A stretch of DNA of 64,000 nucleotides, taken from assembly GCA_026873275.1 (NCBI GenBank), contig JANTUC010000012.1, forward strand, positions 144,001 through 208,000, in the 5' to 3' direction. The position numbers and the translations under genes were made by a program. Below, one piece after another: positions 24,888-36,284 of this stretch; within the stretch, counting starts at the first letter, position 1, and each line of letters starts with the position of its first letter. The stretch is from Pseudopithomyces maydicus. Lineage: Eukaryota > Ascomycota > Dothideomycetes > Pleosporales > Didymosphaeriaceae. A model generated the notes under the pieces. It had not been told where the DNA came from. It did not search any database and saw only the letters and a program-made list of their open reading frames with translations.

Positions 24888-27800
24888 CTAGTAAGGTATT
24901 CCATTGGTAATCAACTGGAATCGATCGTACTCGTTCGTGCTTCGACTGCTCGCGCTCTTCTTGATCAACTCGCGCATGTAGTCCGCGGCCTCCCTCTCGC
25001 TCATCTCCAGCACGAAACGATCCCTAAAATTCTGTATCGTCTGCGGCTTGAAGCACGGGAGCCCACTATCCAACATGACCTCCACAATCTGGCACAGATG
25101 ATCGCAATGCTGCCTGCTTGCCAAGAAGGCTTTGATGGCAAGCTCTTCGAACCATCGGAACGACTGCGATGTCTGGCTGCCGCCCATAACAGCGATCATT
25201 TCGCCAGTGAGCTTGAACGGCGCACGCTCGAATTTGATACCGCCCGGCGCAATGTCGAAGCAGAACCCAAAGTCGATGTGAATGATATGCCCAGCGTCGT
25301 CAATCATGATGTTTCCGTTGTGACGATCCTTGAATTGCAGCAAGAAAGAAATGACGCTGTACGCTGCCATGCTCTTGACGAAGTTGCTGCGCGCTTCCTG
25401 GAACCGAATCGAGTCCTCGTTACCGTACTTGCTAATGAAGTAGTCATCTAGGCGATTGACAGCTTCGCGACCAAGCATGTCGCGCGATATGGAATTGGGC
25501 AACACATCAATGACACCGCAGCCTGGTGCTGTGGCAGTGACACGGTACGGGAAGACCCATACATCCAATCCAACGTTGTTGAAAATCCCGCGGAAGGCAG
25601 CGATCATCTGCAGAGCCAGAACATCTTGTCTGCAGTCATCACCGACTTTGAAAATGGCGGACTGCCAGACCTCGTAAGAGCTTTGTTTGGCTGATGCTGC
25701 GCTGCTGGCGAGCTCGTCTTGAGCCTCCCCTTCTTCAATGGCATCTGCCTTGGACTTTCGGATGCGGAATGTCGCCATAAATGGGGTCTTCGCGTGAGAT
25801 TGCAATGGTTTACCAGACTTGCGATCGATACCGACCACCACACCATCGGGGTTACTAGGAAGGTAGACACCGACATCAACCACGATCTTGCGGAGTTCCT
25901 CCTCGATCATCTGTTTCTTCTCTTCCTTGGGACGATCGAGGATTGTTCTTAACGTGCCCGATATGCCCGTAACCTTGCCAAAGAATTCAAACTCCCGTTC
26001 GTAGAATTCGCGATCAACAGTACTGAAACTAGACTCTAGACTCGCCATAACCTTGTCTAGTGTAGGCTTTACGGGGTCAGGCTGGATCATGTTAGCGGAT
26101 GCTATATAAACTGCGGAACGCAAACCTACCACTTGGGATTGTTCATCTTTGTAAGCATTTGCCTTTATGTTCCAGATGATTTGATGTGCGAACAGCTGCG
26201 AGAACTTGGCTGTCTCGATGATATATCGTTCGACATATCCGAGTACGTCGTAGCGGAGAGTCTGCACAATCTGCGAAACGTAGAAGAAGGTCACGTCCAC
26301 AGAGTGGCTCTCGAGCGCCCTCATGGCATACTGAATGATAAAGGGATGATTGCCGTATGCTGGCAAGAAGTAGGTGACTGCACTGATAGGGTTTAGTGAT
26401 TCCCAGTACATAAGATACTGGAAGTGGTTAGCCACGTGATATAAGAAGAACTATGCTATGATGCACCCACTTTAAGTTGGAAAGTAACATCGCTAGGTAG
26501 CTGTCTGCCCAACAAGATCTCGAGAGCATCTGGTTCGTCGAGGACTCTCTGAGGGAAATTGAGCACTTGAAACCGTACTTCGGCATTTAGCCGTTGGTTT
26601 TGGAACCGCTTAGGAAGATGCACAGCAATAGCTGGATTTTCATCCCACGCTGTTTTCAGGTGTGCAGTAACGGCAGCCTGGTGCTATGTTAGATTGGAAT
26701 CAATTATTTGCAGGCGATAACTTACATCAGCAAGTGTTTTACTGTGCTGGCCAGAAGTAAAGTGGTGCTTCTTGCCGTAATCGAGTGGGAAGAGCCACAC
26801 CATCAAGCGAGTTTGCTCGTTCGAGATAAGGAGTGAAAGAAGTTCCTGTTTTCCTTTCAACGACTTTAACGAGCCCTCAGTCGCACTGCCTGTCTTTCCT
26901 ACGACCTCTAGGTAGGCTTGAATGTCGGCCAGGACATGTGTCTCAGCCTTGATTTGAAGGCGATTGCCACCAAACGACCACCTATCTTGTCAGTGAAGTA
27001 CGCCGATACGGATGGGTGTATCTTACTCTGGTGCTTTGGCAAACCACGCCAGGCCTGCGCTCAGAGTACGATCTTTCAAGCGCCACTTGATTGCATTAGG
27101 AAGTGTTGTGCAATGACGGACAATGCGTAAACCAAGGAGAACGATGTGGAAGTACGCTTCTCTGGCAAGCGGCTGTGGGCACCCAGTGCTGAGAGCATCG
27201 AGTGTGACGTGCATGAGCCTATTATAAATTAATTCGATATCCGGGTTGCCGAGACGCGTCGCATTGAAATGGCTGGAAAGGAACTGTAGAAGCCGGTAAT
27301 GGGGTGCTATGATGTTGTAAACATGCTGTTGTCGCTTCGCAAGATATGGCTTATCTGTAGGGGCGAACTCCTGTTTTCCGTAGAAAGGATCGGCATGCCT
27401 TAAAAATGTCAGTCAGGCAAATAACTATCAAGAGAGGGATACAAACCTTAGAGAGGGGCTGAAGATTCCTTTCCGCTTATACACGGTGTTCTCCCAGCAT
27501 TCTGCGATCGATGCAAGAATACGAGACTCCATTCGAGGGTTCTCTTTGATCACACTCATCCAGAGAGAGATTCCGAGTTTGATGGACTGTTTGGTAAAGA
27601 CAGCGAATGGAATTCCAACCAAATGATGTACGATGGGAGACTGGTCCGATTTCACACGGCAAAGAAGCGCAGATGCTCGTCGGAGAATATCCCGAAGCTC
27701 GGCAATAGTGACATGATTGTGGTTCAACGTACGGCTTTCAAGGTCCACGAGCAAGTTGGTTGCGTTGTCGATCCTACGACGGAAAGCGGACCGTACCTCA

Positions 27801-30800
27801 GTAGACCCATCTAGTCGGAGCCATTCATCATCCTGCTCGTTCTGGCCGTCGACGAATTTGTACTCTTGACGTGTAGTGTACTGGGCAATGAAATCCGAGG
27901 CTGTATTGATATTAATGCCTTGGCGCTCAATGGCGCCCAAACGTTGATCTGTCGTTGGTATCACCGACCCCATCTCCAAAGCGAAAGAGCGACCAAGCGA
28001 AATGTGCCCGTATGCACCTTCGTCATCGTACTCGGAAAGATAGGTTTGTAGCAACCCTTTAATGTCGAGCGGAGCAACATCCAGGACCCCTTTTACCCAT
28101 GCCACGGCCCTCTTATATATGCTATTGAGCGTCTCGCGCCTGAAGTTGTAGTCGTCCGAAAGCTCAACAACAATGTTGGATTTTTTCGAAGCGTATGTGG
28201 ACGTCCAACCATACTCGTCAGTTTCGCCTTCCAGACAACTAGACCACATAATAGATAACAACTCCAAAAGAGTGAAAAGGGCACTCTTTTGGCAAAGAGT
28301 AGAGGGGACATCCCGAATGACAATATCTGCGCAAGTAGTCGCCGCTTGTTGAACTCTTGCAATGCGGTGACAGCACCCTGAAAAAATAGCTGCAAGTTGT
28401 TGCGCCAGATACGGTGTCGAAAACATGTGTTGCTTTCCAGAAAGCGTCTTTGCCACGTACGTCCGGGTGGCGGCAGCCGCGATGGCAAGCATGCAGTTTC
28501 CTACACCTCCGCTGCGCAATTTGGGATCCAGGAAATACGCCAGTGCTTTTGTACAGTCACCTGCACTGGCGCGCAAATCCTCGACTAGGTACGCAGTGTT
28601 CAAAAAGACAGCTTCCGAATAACTCAACGATTTGATGTCGGATTCGCAAGACGGCAATAGCTTCACAAGACGTCGTTTTTGCTCAGCAACATGCTCTGGA
28701 GATTTGCCTCGTCGAAGAACCGTGTTCAGCTCAATGTCACTCTCGGCAAGTGATGCCCTTTCCTCGGTGATCAATGGCTGGCTGAAGCGTGCTAGTGTCC
28801 TTAGCTCGCTCATGTGCTCTTTGGTCAGGCTGGATGTCAGATCGAAACCGTGAATGACAATGTTGAACCACGCATCTCTTTGGAGACCGAGGATATGATC
28901 ATCCAGTTGCGATGGATCTGTGAGCCCAGGACTCCTCGACAGCAGAAGAGCCAGTGGAGGGAGTAATTGGGCAATTTCCTGGGCAGCGAGTTCTGTATCT
29001 CGGTCTTGACGCTGGTGCGTCTCTGGAGCATCACCTTTGCTGACGATGGTATCCAATAAATGTGTCAGGTACAGTTCAAAGGTGTCAGATTCGGCGTCAA
29101 TCTCTCGTGACAGGTGAAGCCGCGCGTTCTTAATCTGTATGGTGTCAGCTGATCATTGATGGCAAGACAAACGAGAACTTACCGCTTCGAGGGTAAAGCG
29201 GTCGTCCTTAATCAAAGCATCGTGGCAAAGCTTGGAGTATAATTTGAGCAACGACCGAAATTCCCCAGGACCACTGTGCAAGCCAAGAAGGGCAGAATCG
29301 GTTACGACTTTGGCATCGACTACTTTACTGATCCATCCCACTTTCTGCACCAGCATAGAAAGCGCCAATGCAGTGATCTTTTCGTCCTTGGTTCTCCGAG
29401 CCACAGAAACAACCGTCTCAATGACGGTGGTATGCACGTGGTTGGGTGCCTCGACATCGCTGGGTGTCAATGAAATGGCACTCCCCTCGTTTTGGCGGCT
29501 ATAAAGACCGGTAGGTCGGGAGGTCTTTCCATGTCCGTTTGTGACTGTAGTTGCAACCGAGCTTCGATCACCTGCAGGACCAGCACTGATGACATTGCCC
29601 AAGCTGTACAGAGTGGTGATGATGGCATCTTGCGGGAGTAAACTCAAAACGGACGCAAGACAGTCGGCAGCTACTGATGCGGTTTGCTGGTCAAAACCGC
29701 CTTGAACGATGACGCGTGGAAGAGAACGGCCAAGACTCGAGGCGATTGTAGGAGAGAGCTTGGCCAAGATGGCCATGGACTTGAGCACTGTTGACGATAG
29801 AGTCAGATCCGCTGCCTGGGCTGGATCATTCAAGGCTGTGTCAAGCCATGTCATGAGTAGATCGGAATCAGCAACATCCTCGTCGTAGACTGCGCAGCAC
29901 ACGCAGGTCGTGATGACCTTTGCCTTGACAGCAGAAGCTTGACGTTGCTGCCAGGCAGATCCGACTCGCTGAAGATAATCGAGGTCGTTGTCCAGACGAT
30001 CCATCTCTTCAGCGGCAATACGTGCCAGACCCTCGGCGAGTGCGTCTGTCGAAGCATCCCGCAAAACAGTGTTAGCCCTGTGGGAGCTACGTAAGGAATC
30101 TAGGACATTCGTCTTGGGGTCGTGGTCAGACGTGTGGACAAGTCCCGAAGCGCACGCAACTATGACTTTGAGGAAGGAGTCATGGAGAATCATAGCGCCT
30201 AATGGCCGCCCGACGGCTGCATAATGCTTTGCGTACTGCTTCCACTGCCTCAAGTATTGCTGATGGGAACGAGCATTTCGCACAATGGACAGAGCCGTCT
30301 CAAAAGCAATCAGGTACTTTTCAGACAAGGCAGATTGGATAGTCTCGACAAGGCGCAACTGGTCGTAGGCACTCCAAAAGGTAGAATACTCAGCAGCTGC
30401 GTCTAGGAAGCCCAGGAGGGACATGCTCTGCATCATGACACGACCAAGCTCATCGTCAGCGGCAGAGTCGAGCTGGTCATGGTGATCGAACTGTTCGGAT
30501 GACGACTGATCAGCCGAGGCGGTCCAGCCATTTAGGTATTGTGTGACAAGATGGAGGACACGCGGTCTGAGATTTTCATGGCTCAGTCCAAGAGCAAGGA
30601 TGGCCGAAGTGAGGCTGCGGGTCAGGAGTTCATAGGGCGAGGGGTCAATATCACGCAGCTGGGGGGACGGGGCCAAGTGTTGAGCAAAGGATTCGGGCAA
30701 GTAGGGAGCCAGACGTTGGAGCAGCTGTTCAGCAATTTGTGGCGATTGAACAAAAGGGGCAGCTTTGCAGAGCGCAAGTACGGCTTCGAGCTCCGGTAGT

Positions 30801-31072
30801 TTCTGGCACGGGGTAAGACTCAGGCCGAGCATTGCAGACAGTCACGCACCATGGAGGACTGGCTGGGGTTGGGGGTGCCATTTTTGGGGGCGGAGAGGCT
30901 AGGACACCTCTTGTACAGGCGGTTCCAATCTTGGCTGGGCGTGGCAGAGGGAGGGTGCTGGGCAGAAAGCTTTGCAAGCTTCTCAAGCGCATTGCTACGG
31001 ATGGTGCGCCTGGCGAATCGCGATTAGTCGTGCCGGCTCGAGAGACGGCAGCAGGGACAAAACATACGTCAT
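24888..31072 (-). CDS. stt4: Phosphatidylinositol 4-kinase Stt4 (type III alpha)
   Basis: Plasma-membrane PI 4-kinase making PI4P for the PI(4,5)P2 and cell-wall integrity pathways. Nine exons: 31068-31072, 30850-31009, 29183-30802, 27447-29134, 27027-27398, 26726-26981, 26471-26677, 26130-26417, 24888-26081; the lengths sum to exactly 1,930 codons. The long helical N-terminus starts MTRTIRSNALEKLAKLS. A PIK helical domain contains PLSDVTFQL-like and YFLPAYGNHPFIIQYAMRAL, and the kinase domain has FKVGDDCRQD (about residue 1680), the catalytic DRHNGNIM and the metal-binding HIDFGF (about 1800-1815). Intron 26082-26129 (48 nt) is in frame and stop-free; removing it gives the family form SQVPDPVKPTLDKV. 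The ATG at 30832 is not the start: it lies inside intron 30803-30849. Length about 1,929 residues fits Stt4. Confidence 0.93.
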
Positions 31073-31708
31073 GTCTTGCGAGGCACGAGCAGCCTTGGCT
31101 GTGATTGTACAGTGGTTGGGACGTGGGCGTCGGAGCGAGGGTGAGAATGGATGGCGGATGACGAGAGATGTCACGTCACGTGATGATGATGATGCAGGTG
31201 CCCAGGTGAAGCCCTGGAGCTGGAGCCGACTGGAGCCCTGGAGCACCACCTAGATCCCTGGAGGCTGGGGCGGGCCCGTGGATTCGTGAACCAGATGGAG
31301 CCCTACAGACGCAGCAGAGGGAGGCACTGCCGAAGAAGGGCAGTCGGAGCAGAAATGACGACGGGGGCAAGGAAGAGGATATATACAGGCTCTCAGGCTG
31401 GCCTTGGCTCGAGAAAACAAATGCACCGTCGAGGGAGACTGGTGGATAGAGCATAGGTAGTTAGCTGGTGGCGCCAAGACATGCCGCGCTTGCCCAAACG
31501 AGCACCGAGCTCCAACGCGCAACTCGCAACTGCCTGCAGCAGCAATCCAACAGACCACCGCCACCGAAACCCCGCCCGTGCTGCCCTCCTCCCTCTCGCC
31601 GCTGCAGAACAGCATAGCGAAGCATAGAGAAGCCTAGCTTTCGGGAACACCACTGCCCCGCCCCGCCCTCGCTCCCTCGTCTCTACTACAACAGCAGCAG
31701 CAGTAGCC
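31073..31708. promoter_or_regulatory. Divergent promoter region of stt4 and pre10
   Basis: 636 bp separate the start codons of the PI 4-kinase and the proteasome subunit. A CACGTGATGATG stretch lies near 31174-31192. No element can be assigned with certainty. Confidence 0.4.
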
Positions 31709-32802
31709 ATGGTGCGTCCTGGTCCAATGCCGCCGTCTAACTCGCCCCGCTGACGCCTTCGACAGACATCCATAGGCACAGGCTACGACCTGTCCAACTC
31801 GGTCTTCTCGCCCGACGGTCGCAATTTCCAGGTACGCTCTCGTCGGCCCTGCACCCGCCCCGCCCACGCCCTCGCTCACGGATGCAGGTCGAGTATGCAG
31901 TCAAGGCAGTAGAGAATGGCGGCACCGCCGTCGGCATACGGTGCAAGGACGGAGTCGTGCTGGCGCTGGAGAAGCTCGTCACGAGCAAGCTGCTCAAGGC
32001 AGGCGCGAACAAGCGGATAGCAACCGTGGACCGGAACATGGGCATCGTAAGCACCGCAACCGCCCCAGCCATCGTCTGCAAGCCCGCCTCTCTGACCCGT
32101 GCATCAGGTCTCCTCAGGTCTCCTCCCCGACGGCCGCCACTTCGTATCCCGTGCCCGTGATGAGGCCTCGTCATGGCGCAATCTCTACAAGGCCCCGATC
32201 CCCACCTCCTCGCTCGCCGACCGCATGGGGAGCTACGTCCAGGCATACACCCTCTACTCCAGCGTGCGGCCCTTCGGCATAACCGCCATTCTGGCCGGCT
32301 GGGACTCGGAAGCCGAGCTGCCCGTGGACGGCCAGGTTGGCTCCGGACCCAGTGTCGGTTCCGGAGGCAAGAAGGACGGTGCAAAGCACGGCGGCCCCCA
32401 CCTATACATGATCGAACCGAGTGGGCTCTACTGGGTGAGCCGCATGTTTTGATGTTGTTGCCCCGCTTGTTCTGACATTTGACCCAGGGTTACTACGGTG
32501 CTGCTACCGGCAAGGGACGACAAATAGCAAAGTCAGAGCTCGAGAAGCTCAACCTCGCCGACGGTGAGCTTTCGCTCGAAGAGGGAGTCAAGGAGGCGGC
32601 GCGCATCATCTACATCGCACACGACGACAACAAGGACAAGGAATTCGAGCTGGAAATGACCTGGATAAGCTCCACAACCGGTCCCACAAAGGGCAGGCAC
32701 GAGGAGGTGCCCAAGGAGCTGCGAGAGGAGGCTGAGCGTCTGGCAAAGAAGGCATTGGAGGGTGAGGATGAGGACGAGGAGGAGGAGAAGATGCAGGAGT
32801 AG
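31709..32802 (+). CDS. pre10: 20S proteasome subunit alpha-7 (PSMA3/Pre10)
   Basis: Structural alpha-ring subunit of the 20S proteasome. Exons 31709-31711, 31766-31831, 31888-32046, 32108-32434 and 32488-32802 encode 289 residues. The alpha-type N-terminal signature is present ([23 protein letters not shown]), followed by [32 protein letters not shown] and [12 protein letters not shown]. The C-terminus is a long acidic tail (Glu/Asp-rich), typical of alpha-7. The middle has a Gly/Ser/Lys insertion (about residues 175-190). The first exon is only the ATG, split by GTGCGT...GACAG. It is divergent from stt4. Confidence 0.93.
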
Positions 32803-32980
32803 AGCACACGTCTGCACTACATACACCCTGGGTGCAGCGCCGCTTAGATGGCGTTAACAGCTAACGACCGAGTTATGAAAGCAACCAAACAGCAATCGAT
32901 AGATTATTCCCGTGTGCAACCGCCCAACGTGGTAGGTTGTCGCATGCACTGAACCTGTGTTTCCACATGGATAGCTACAA
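32803..32980. other. 3' flank of pre10
   Basis: Short spacer carrying the pre10 3' UTR before the tandem promoter repeats begin. Nothing else seen. Confidence 0.4.
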
Positions 32981-33428
32981 GATGACGTCGCATGCTGGTT
33001 TCATTCAATCATGCCCCACCAAACCTAGGTTGACACTACGCACTTTTTGAATGATTTACCCCAAAAATGAATAATTCTGGTGTACCTTGACGACAAGATA
33101 TCGAATCATCTGAGCCATGCGTAACCTTCTACAGGATGACGTCGCATGCTGGTCCATTCAATCGTGCCCCACCAAGCCTAGGTTGACACTACGCACCTTT
33201 TGAATGAATTACCCCAAAAATGAATAATTCTGGTGTACCTTGACGACAACATATCGAATCATCTGAGCCATCCGTAGCTACAGGATGACGTCGCATGCTC
33301 CAGGGCTGGCCCATTCAATCGTGCCCCACCAAGCCTAGATTGACTGCACCTTTTGAATGAATCATCGCAAAAGTGAATAGTACCACCCTTGGCGCACTCT
33401 AACAACAACTTCACAAATCATCAAAACA
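32981..33428 (+). repeat. Tandem promoter repeat, three copies of about 150 bp
   Basis: Three head-to-tail units begin with GATGACGTCGCATGCT at 32981, 33135 and 33284 (periods 154 and 149). Each continues with CATTCAATCRTGCCCCACC, CCTAG-TTGAC, TTTTGAATGA, and ends with a CCTTG-C-A-CAACA...AATCATC block. The third, most diverged unit ends right at the ATG at 33429, so the unit is the gene's own promoter and leader, and units 1 and 2 are duplicates. Every unit has a TGACGTC ATF/CREB-type site. Confidence 0.9.
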
Positions 33429-34255
33429 ATGGCCCCGACCTTGTTACTCATTCGCCATGCCCAGGCCCTGCACAACGTTGCGAGCGACTGGTCCATACAC
33501 GATCCACCACTGTCCAAGCTCGGCGAGGACCAGTGCAAAGAGCTGCAAGAGAGCCTCAAGAACAGTGAGATTGCGAGCCAGGTCGAGTTGATAGTCGTCA
33601 GTTCCATGAGGCGCACTTTGCAGACGGCGAGCATGGGGCTGGAGTGGTTGATCAAAGACAAGGGCATCAAGGTGCTGCCAGATGCAGGTTGGCAGGGTGA
33701 TTACTCTCTTCGCTCTTCAAATCGCAGACATTTGGCTGATATAAACCACCAGAAAACGCCGACAAGCCTTGCGATACGGGCTCCCCCATCTCCACAATGG
33801 CCGCAGAGTTCCCAGACTTTGACTTTTCGACCGTAGATCCACTATATCCCGATAAGACTTCCAATCTATCCTCCAACCCCTACGCCTTCACTCGCAAAGC
33901 CATTCTCGCTCGCGGCCAGACGTGCCTGCAGTCGCTCTACGACAGACCTGAGAAGGTCATCGCCGTGGTCTCCCACTCTGGCTTCCTGCGCGCGGCTGTG
34001 TGCAACAGGCAGTTTTTCAACGCAGACTGGCGCGTTTTTGATTACGATGAAACGAAGATGGAGGAGAGCAGGAAGAAGGGCGAGGGTCTCAACGGCAAGG
34101 GTCTTTATCTGCTGAAGGAATGGGAGGCCACCGAGTCAAAGGGCGGCGGCATGGGGAGAAGTCAAATTGGCTTCTTCGGTCCTGAGACGGGAGGCTTCCC
34201 GCCCGAAGTAGAAGGAGAAGAAACGAGCGAAGTTCCGCAAAAATCGGAAGCATAG
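33429..34255 (+). CDS. Histidine-phosphatase superfamily protein (phosphoglycerate-mutase-like)
   Basis: Exons 33429-33696 and 33753-34255 encode 256 residues. The catalytic RHA motif is near the N-terminus (TLLLIRHAQALHN); VVSSMRRTLQTAS and the second catalytic His in VVSHSGFLR complete the fold. Fungal relatives include Pmu1-like phosphatases; the substrate is unknown. The intron junction (CAG-G|AA-AAC) yields GWQENADKPCDTG, consistent with the family. No signal peptide. The unusual triplicated promoter in front of it suggests altered or stress-linked expression, which is inference. Confidence 0.88.
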
Positions 34256-35039
34256 TGTCAACCAAGCAGAAGAGCTCGAGGTTTTCGATTCATGATCGGT
34301 ATCGGAGGCATATGTTGGAAGCGCAACAACTACATGCATTAGCACGTGGTCTTCCGTACGGGAATGTTAGACGTCACGCTACATACCTTGTACAAGTCCG
34401 AAGCTGACCACGCTACCTGGATCAATAGATCCCTCATATCTCGATCCGTGCACGATGGCCTCTACCCACTATTCTTTATCACGCATCTACATTAGATATT
34501 TAATTTGCGCATAGACAAGACTCTAGGATACCGTTCACCCGGTTTTCGTTCAGATGCCTTTTTTTATATTTGGAATCATCAATAACTCTTCCTAGCTTCT
34601 GTACATACGATTGGCATGACACGCCCCCGAGGTGTGGGACCTGCGCTGGATCCTGCAAGATTTGGCCCCTACAGTTGCTAACCTAGTCGAGTAAAGTTGG
34701 TCCAATTCACCGTCGTCTAACATCAACGCAGGGGTCTGTATGGCTTCGTGCGCACGGAGACACCCGCTTGACTGTAAAATCCAAGAATCGTCCTAACGAC
34801 TTAGGGACAGAAATCACGGCGAGGACGGCTAAAGCGTGCCTGCGAAATAGACCTCGTTCAACCCGACATGGAGTCGCGCTTATGCGCCGGCTCGCGGGGC
34901 AGGCTCATGTACTTGAAGGCCTGCTTCTCCTTTCTGGTTACGCGCTTTCCTCTCCTGCCGCTTTCCATTCTGTCTCTCATCGCGGTCTGCCTTGCGCTTC
35001 GTCTTGTGTCGCAATTGCATAGATACGAGCATGGTATAA
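34256..35039. other. Intergenic region
   Basis: About 780 bp without a supported gene, holding the phosphatase 3' UTR and the promoter of the next gene. A TATAAATGG sequence at 35035 overlaps the next start codon and so cannot be its TATA box. Confidence 0.45.
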
Positions 35040-36284
35040 ATGGCCCCTTTCGCTGCTCTCTCAGTCACTCTTTTTTCGTTTCTCTACTTAGCCCAAGATG
35101 TGCTTGGCCAGACCTGCTACTATCCCGATGGATCCTCGGACTCAAGTCACATCGCCTGCAGCTCGGGGGGAACAAGTGTGTGTTGCGCCGAGGGCTTCGA
35201 ATGTCTGAGCAATGGTCTCTGCAGTGACCCGCGATACAAGAACTACGAGAGAATATTAAGAGGCGGATGCACCGACAAGAACTGGGGCAGCGGATGTCTT
35301 CAGACATGTACCACGTTATGGCCAAAGGGAGATGAATCTGTGCATCTTTGCAGCAGCGGCAAATATTGCTGCGGGAGATCAGACGACTGCTGCAACGAAG
35401 ATGGAGAATTCTTCGACTTTGGAAGCCCACAGGTCATTGCTATCGCCGGTCAGACCAAAGCGCAGCCCGCAAGCACGCCAGAGGAACAACAGGATGACCC
35501 ACAGCCCACGACCAAGGCACAACAACAAGACACCAAGTCTTCGGCGAAAGAGAAACAGCAGCAGCAACAGCAACAGCAGACACAGGCGTCGTCGCAACCT
35601 ACGAAAGCACTGGAACAAAGTGAACCGCAGGAAACCCAAGGGAGCCAAGATCCCCAGGACTCCCCGGGCCAAAAGACGAAAGCCTCACCGACAGGGCAAT
35701 CGAACGATCCTGACGCGACAAACTCGCCAGCTGACCCGTCCAAAACGAACGGTTCAGGGGACGACACCGCAACTGTCGACACGGCACAAGGATCGCCCTC
35801 CGGCGCAACCCGAATCATCTCAGGAAGTGCATCTCCTTCCGATTCCGCCAATACCGCCAACACCGCCAACACCGCCTCTCCTGAAAACCCCGTCACAACG
35901 AACGTCATCAACAACATCACGAACAACACCATCGCCCCACCCTCTTCTCCCAATAACACCGTCGCCATAGCCGTCGGAGTCGGCGTCGGCGTCGGCGTCC
36001 TCATCTTCCTCCTCGCGCTCGCCGCCTGCTGGTACGTGAAGCGCAAGCGGCGGGGCCCTAGCCTACGCTCGCAAAACATCTTCGAGATCGGAGAGAGCGG
36101 TGGGCCGGTCGTGGAGTTAGCTGGGGAGAAGAGACGGGCGTCGAGGAATCCTTTTGGGAGGGGAAGCGGCATGGTGTATGAGATGGATGGGGGGACCAAG
36201 GGGGTGGAGTTGTCGGCGACGAGGCCGGCGAACGAGGTGCATGGGGATAGTGCGGATAAGAAGTGGCCGAGCATGTTCAAATAA
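35040..36284 (+). CDS. Single-pass membrane protein with Cys-rich ectodomain
   Basis: An intron-free 414-residue protein. Signal peptide (residues 1 to about 22, ending DVLGQ), then a Cys-rich ectodomain of about 110 residues with at least 14 Cys, including repeats of the type SxxSVCCAEGFECLSNGLC and SSGKYCCGRSDDCC. A long Gln/Ser/Thr/Pro stalk follows with a pure run of eight Gln (about 35562-35580 nt), then a Gly/Val transmembrane helix (AIAVGVGVGVGVLIFLLALAACW) and a basic cytosolic tail of about 90 residues. The architecture resembles fungal cell-wall sensors, but no WSC or Mid2 domain is certain. I know similar proteins in filamentous ascomycetes without assigned function. Confidence 0.83.
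   Translation: MAPFAALSVTLFSFLYLAQDVLGQTCYYPDGSSDSSHIACSSGGTSVCCAEGFECLSNGLCSDPRYKNYERILRGGCTDKNWGSGCLQTCTTLWPKGDESVHLCSSGKYCCGRSDDCCNEDGEFFDFGSPQVIAIAGQTKAQPASTPEEQQDDPQPTTKAQQQDTKSSAKEKQQQQQQQQTQASSQPTKALEQSEPQETQGSQDPQDSPGQKTKASPTGQSNDPDATNSPADPSKTNGSGDDTATVDTAQGSPSGATRIISGSASPSDSANTANTANTASPENPVTTNVINNITNNTIAPPSSPNNTVAIAVGVGVGVGVLIFLLALAACWYVKRKRRGPSLRSQNIFEIGESGGPVVELAGEKRRASRNPFGRGSGMVYEMDGGTKGVELSATRPANEVHGDSADKKWPSMFK

Noticed and set aside
24279..25451. A 390-codon plus-strand ORF spanning the tRNA and stt4 end
   Set aside because: It runs through a complete tRNA-Trp and is antisense to the conserved Stt4 kinase domain; the protein shows no domain.
30803..30849. ATG at 30830-30832 as the stt4 start
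   Set aside because: It lies inside a 47-nt intron; splicing joins the upstream conserved SNALEKLAKLSAQHPP exon to KLPELEAVLALC in frame.
32981..33428. CRISPR-like array
   Set aside because: The repeats are about 150 bp, contiguous and without spacers, and this is a eukaryotic genome; it is a tandem promoter duplication.
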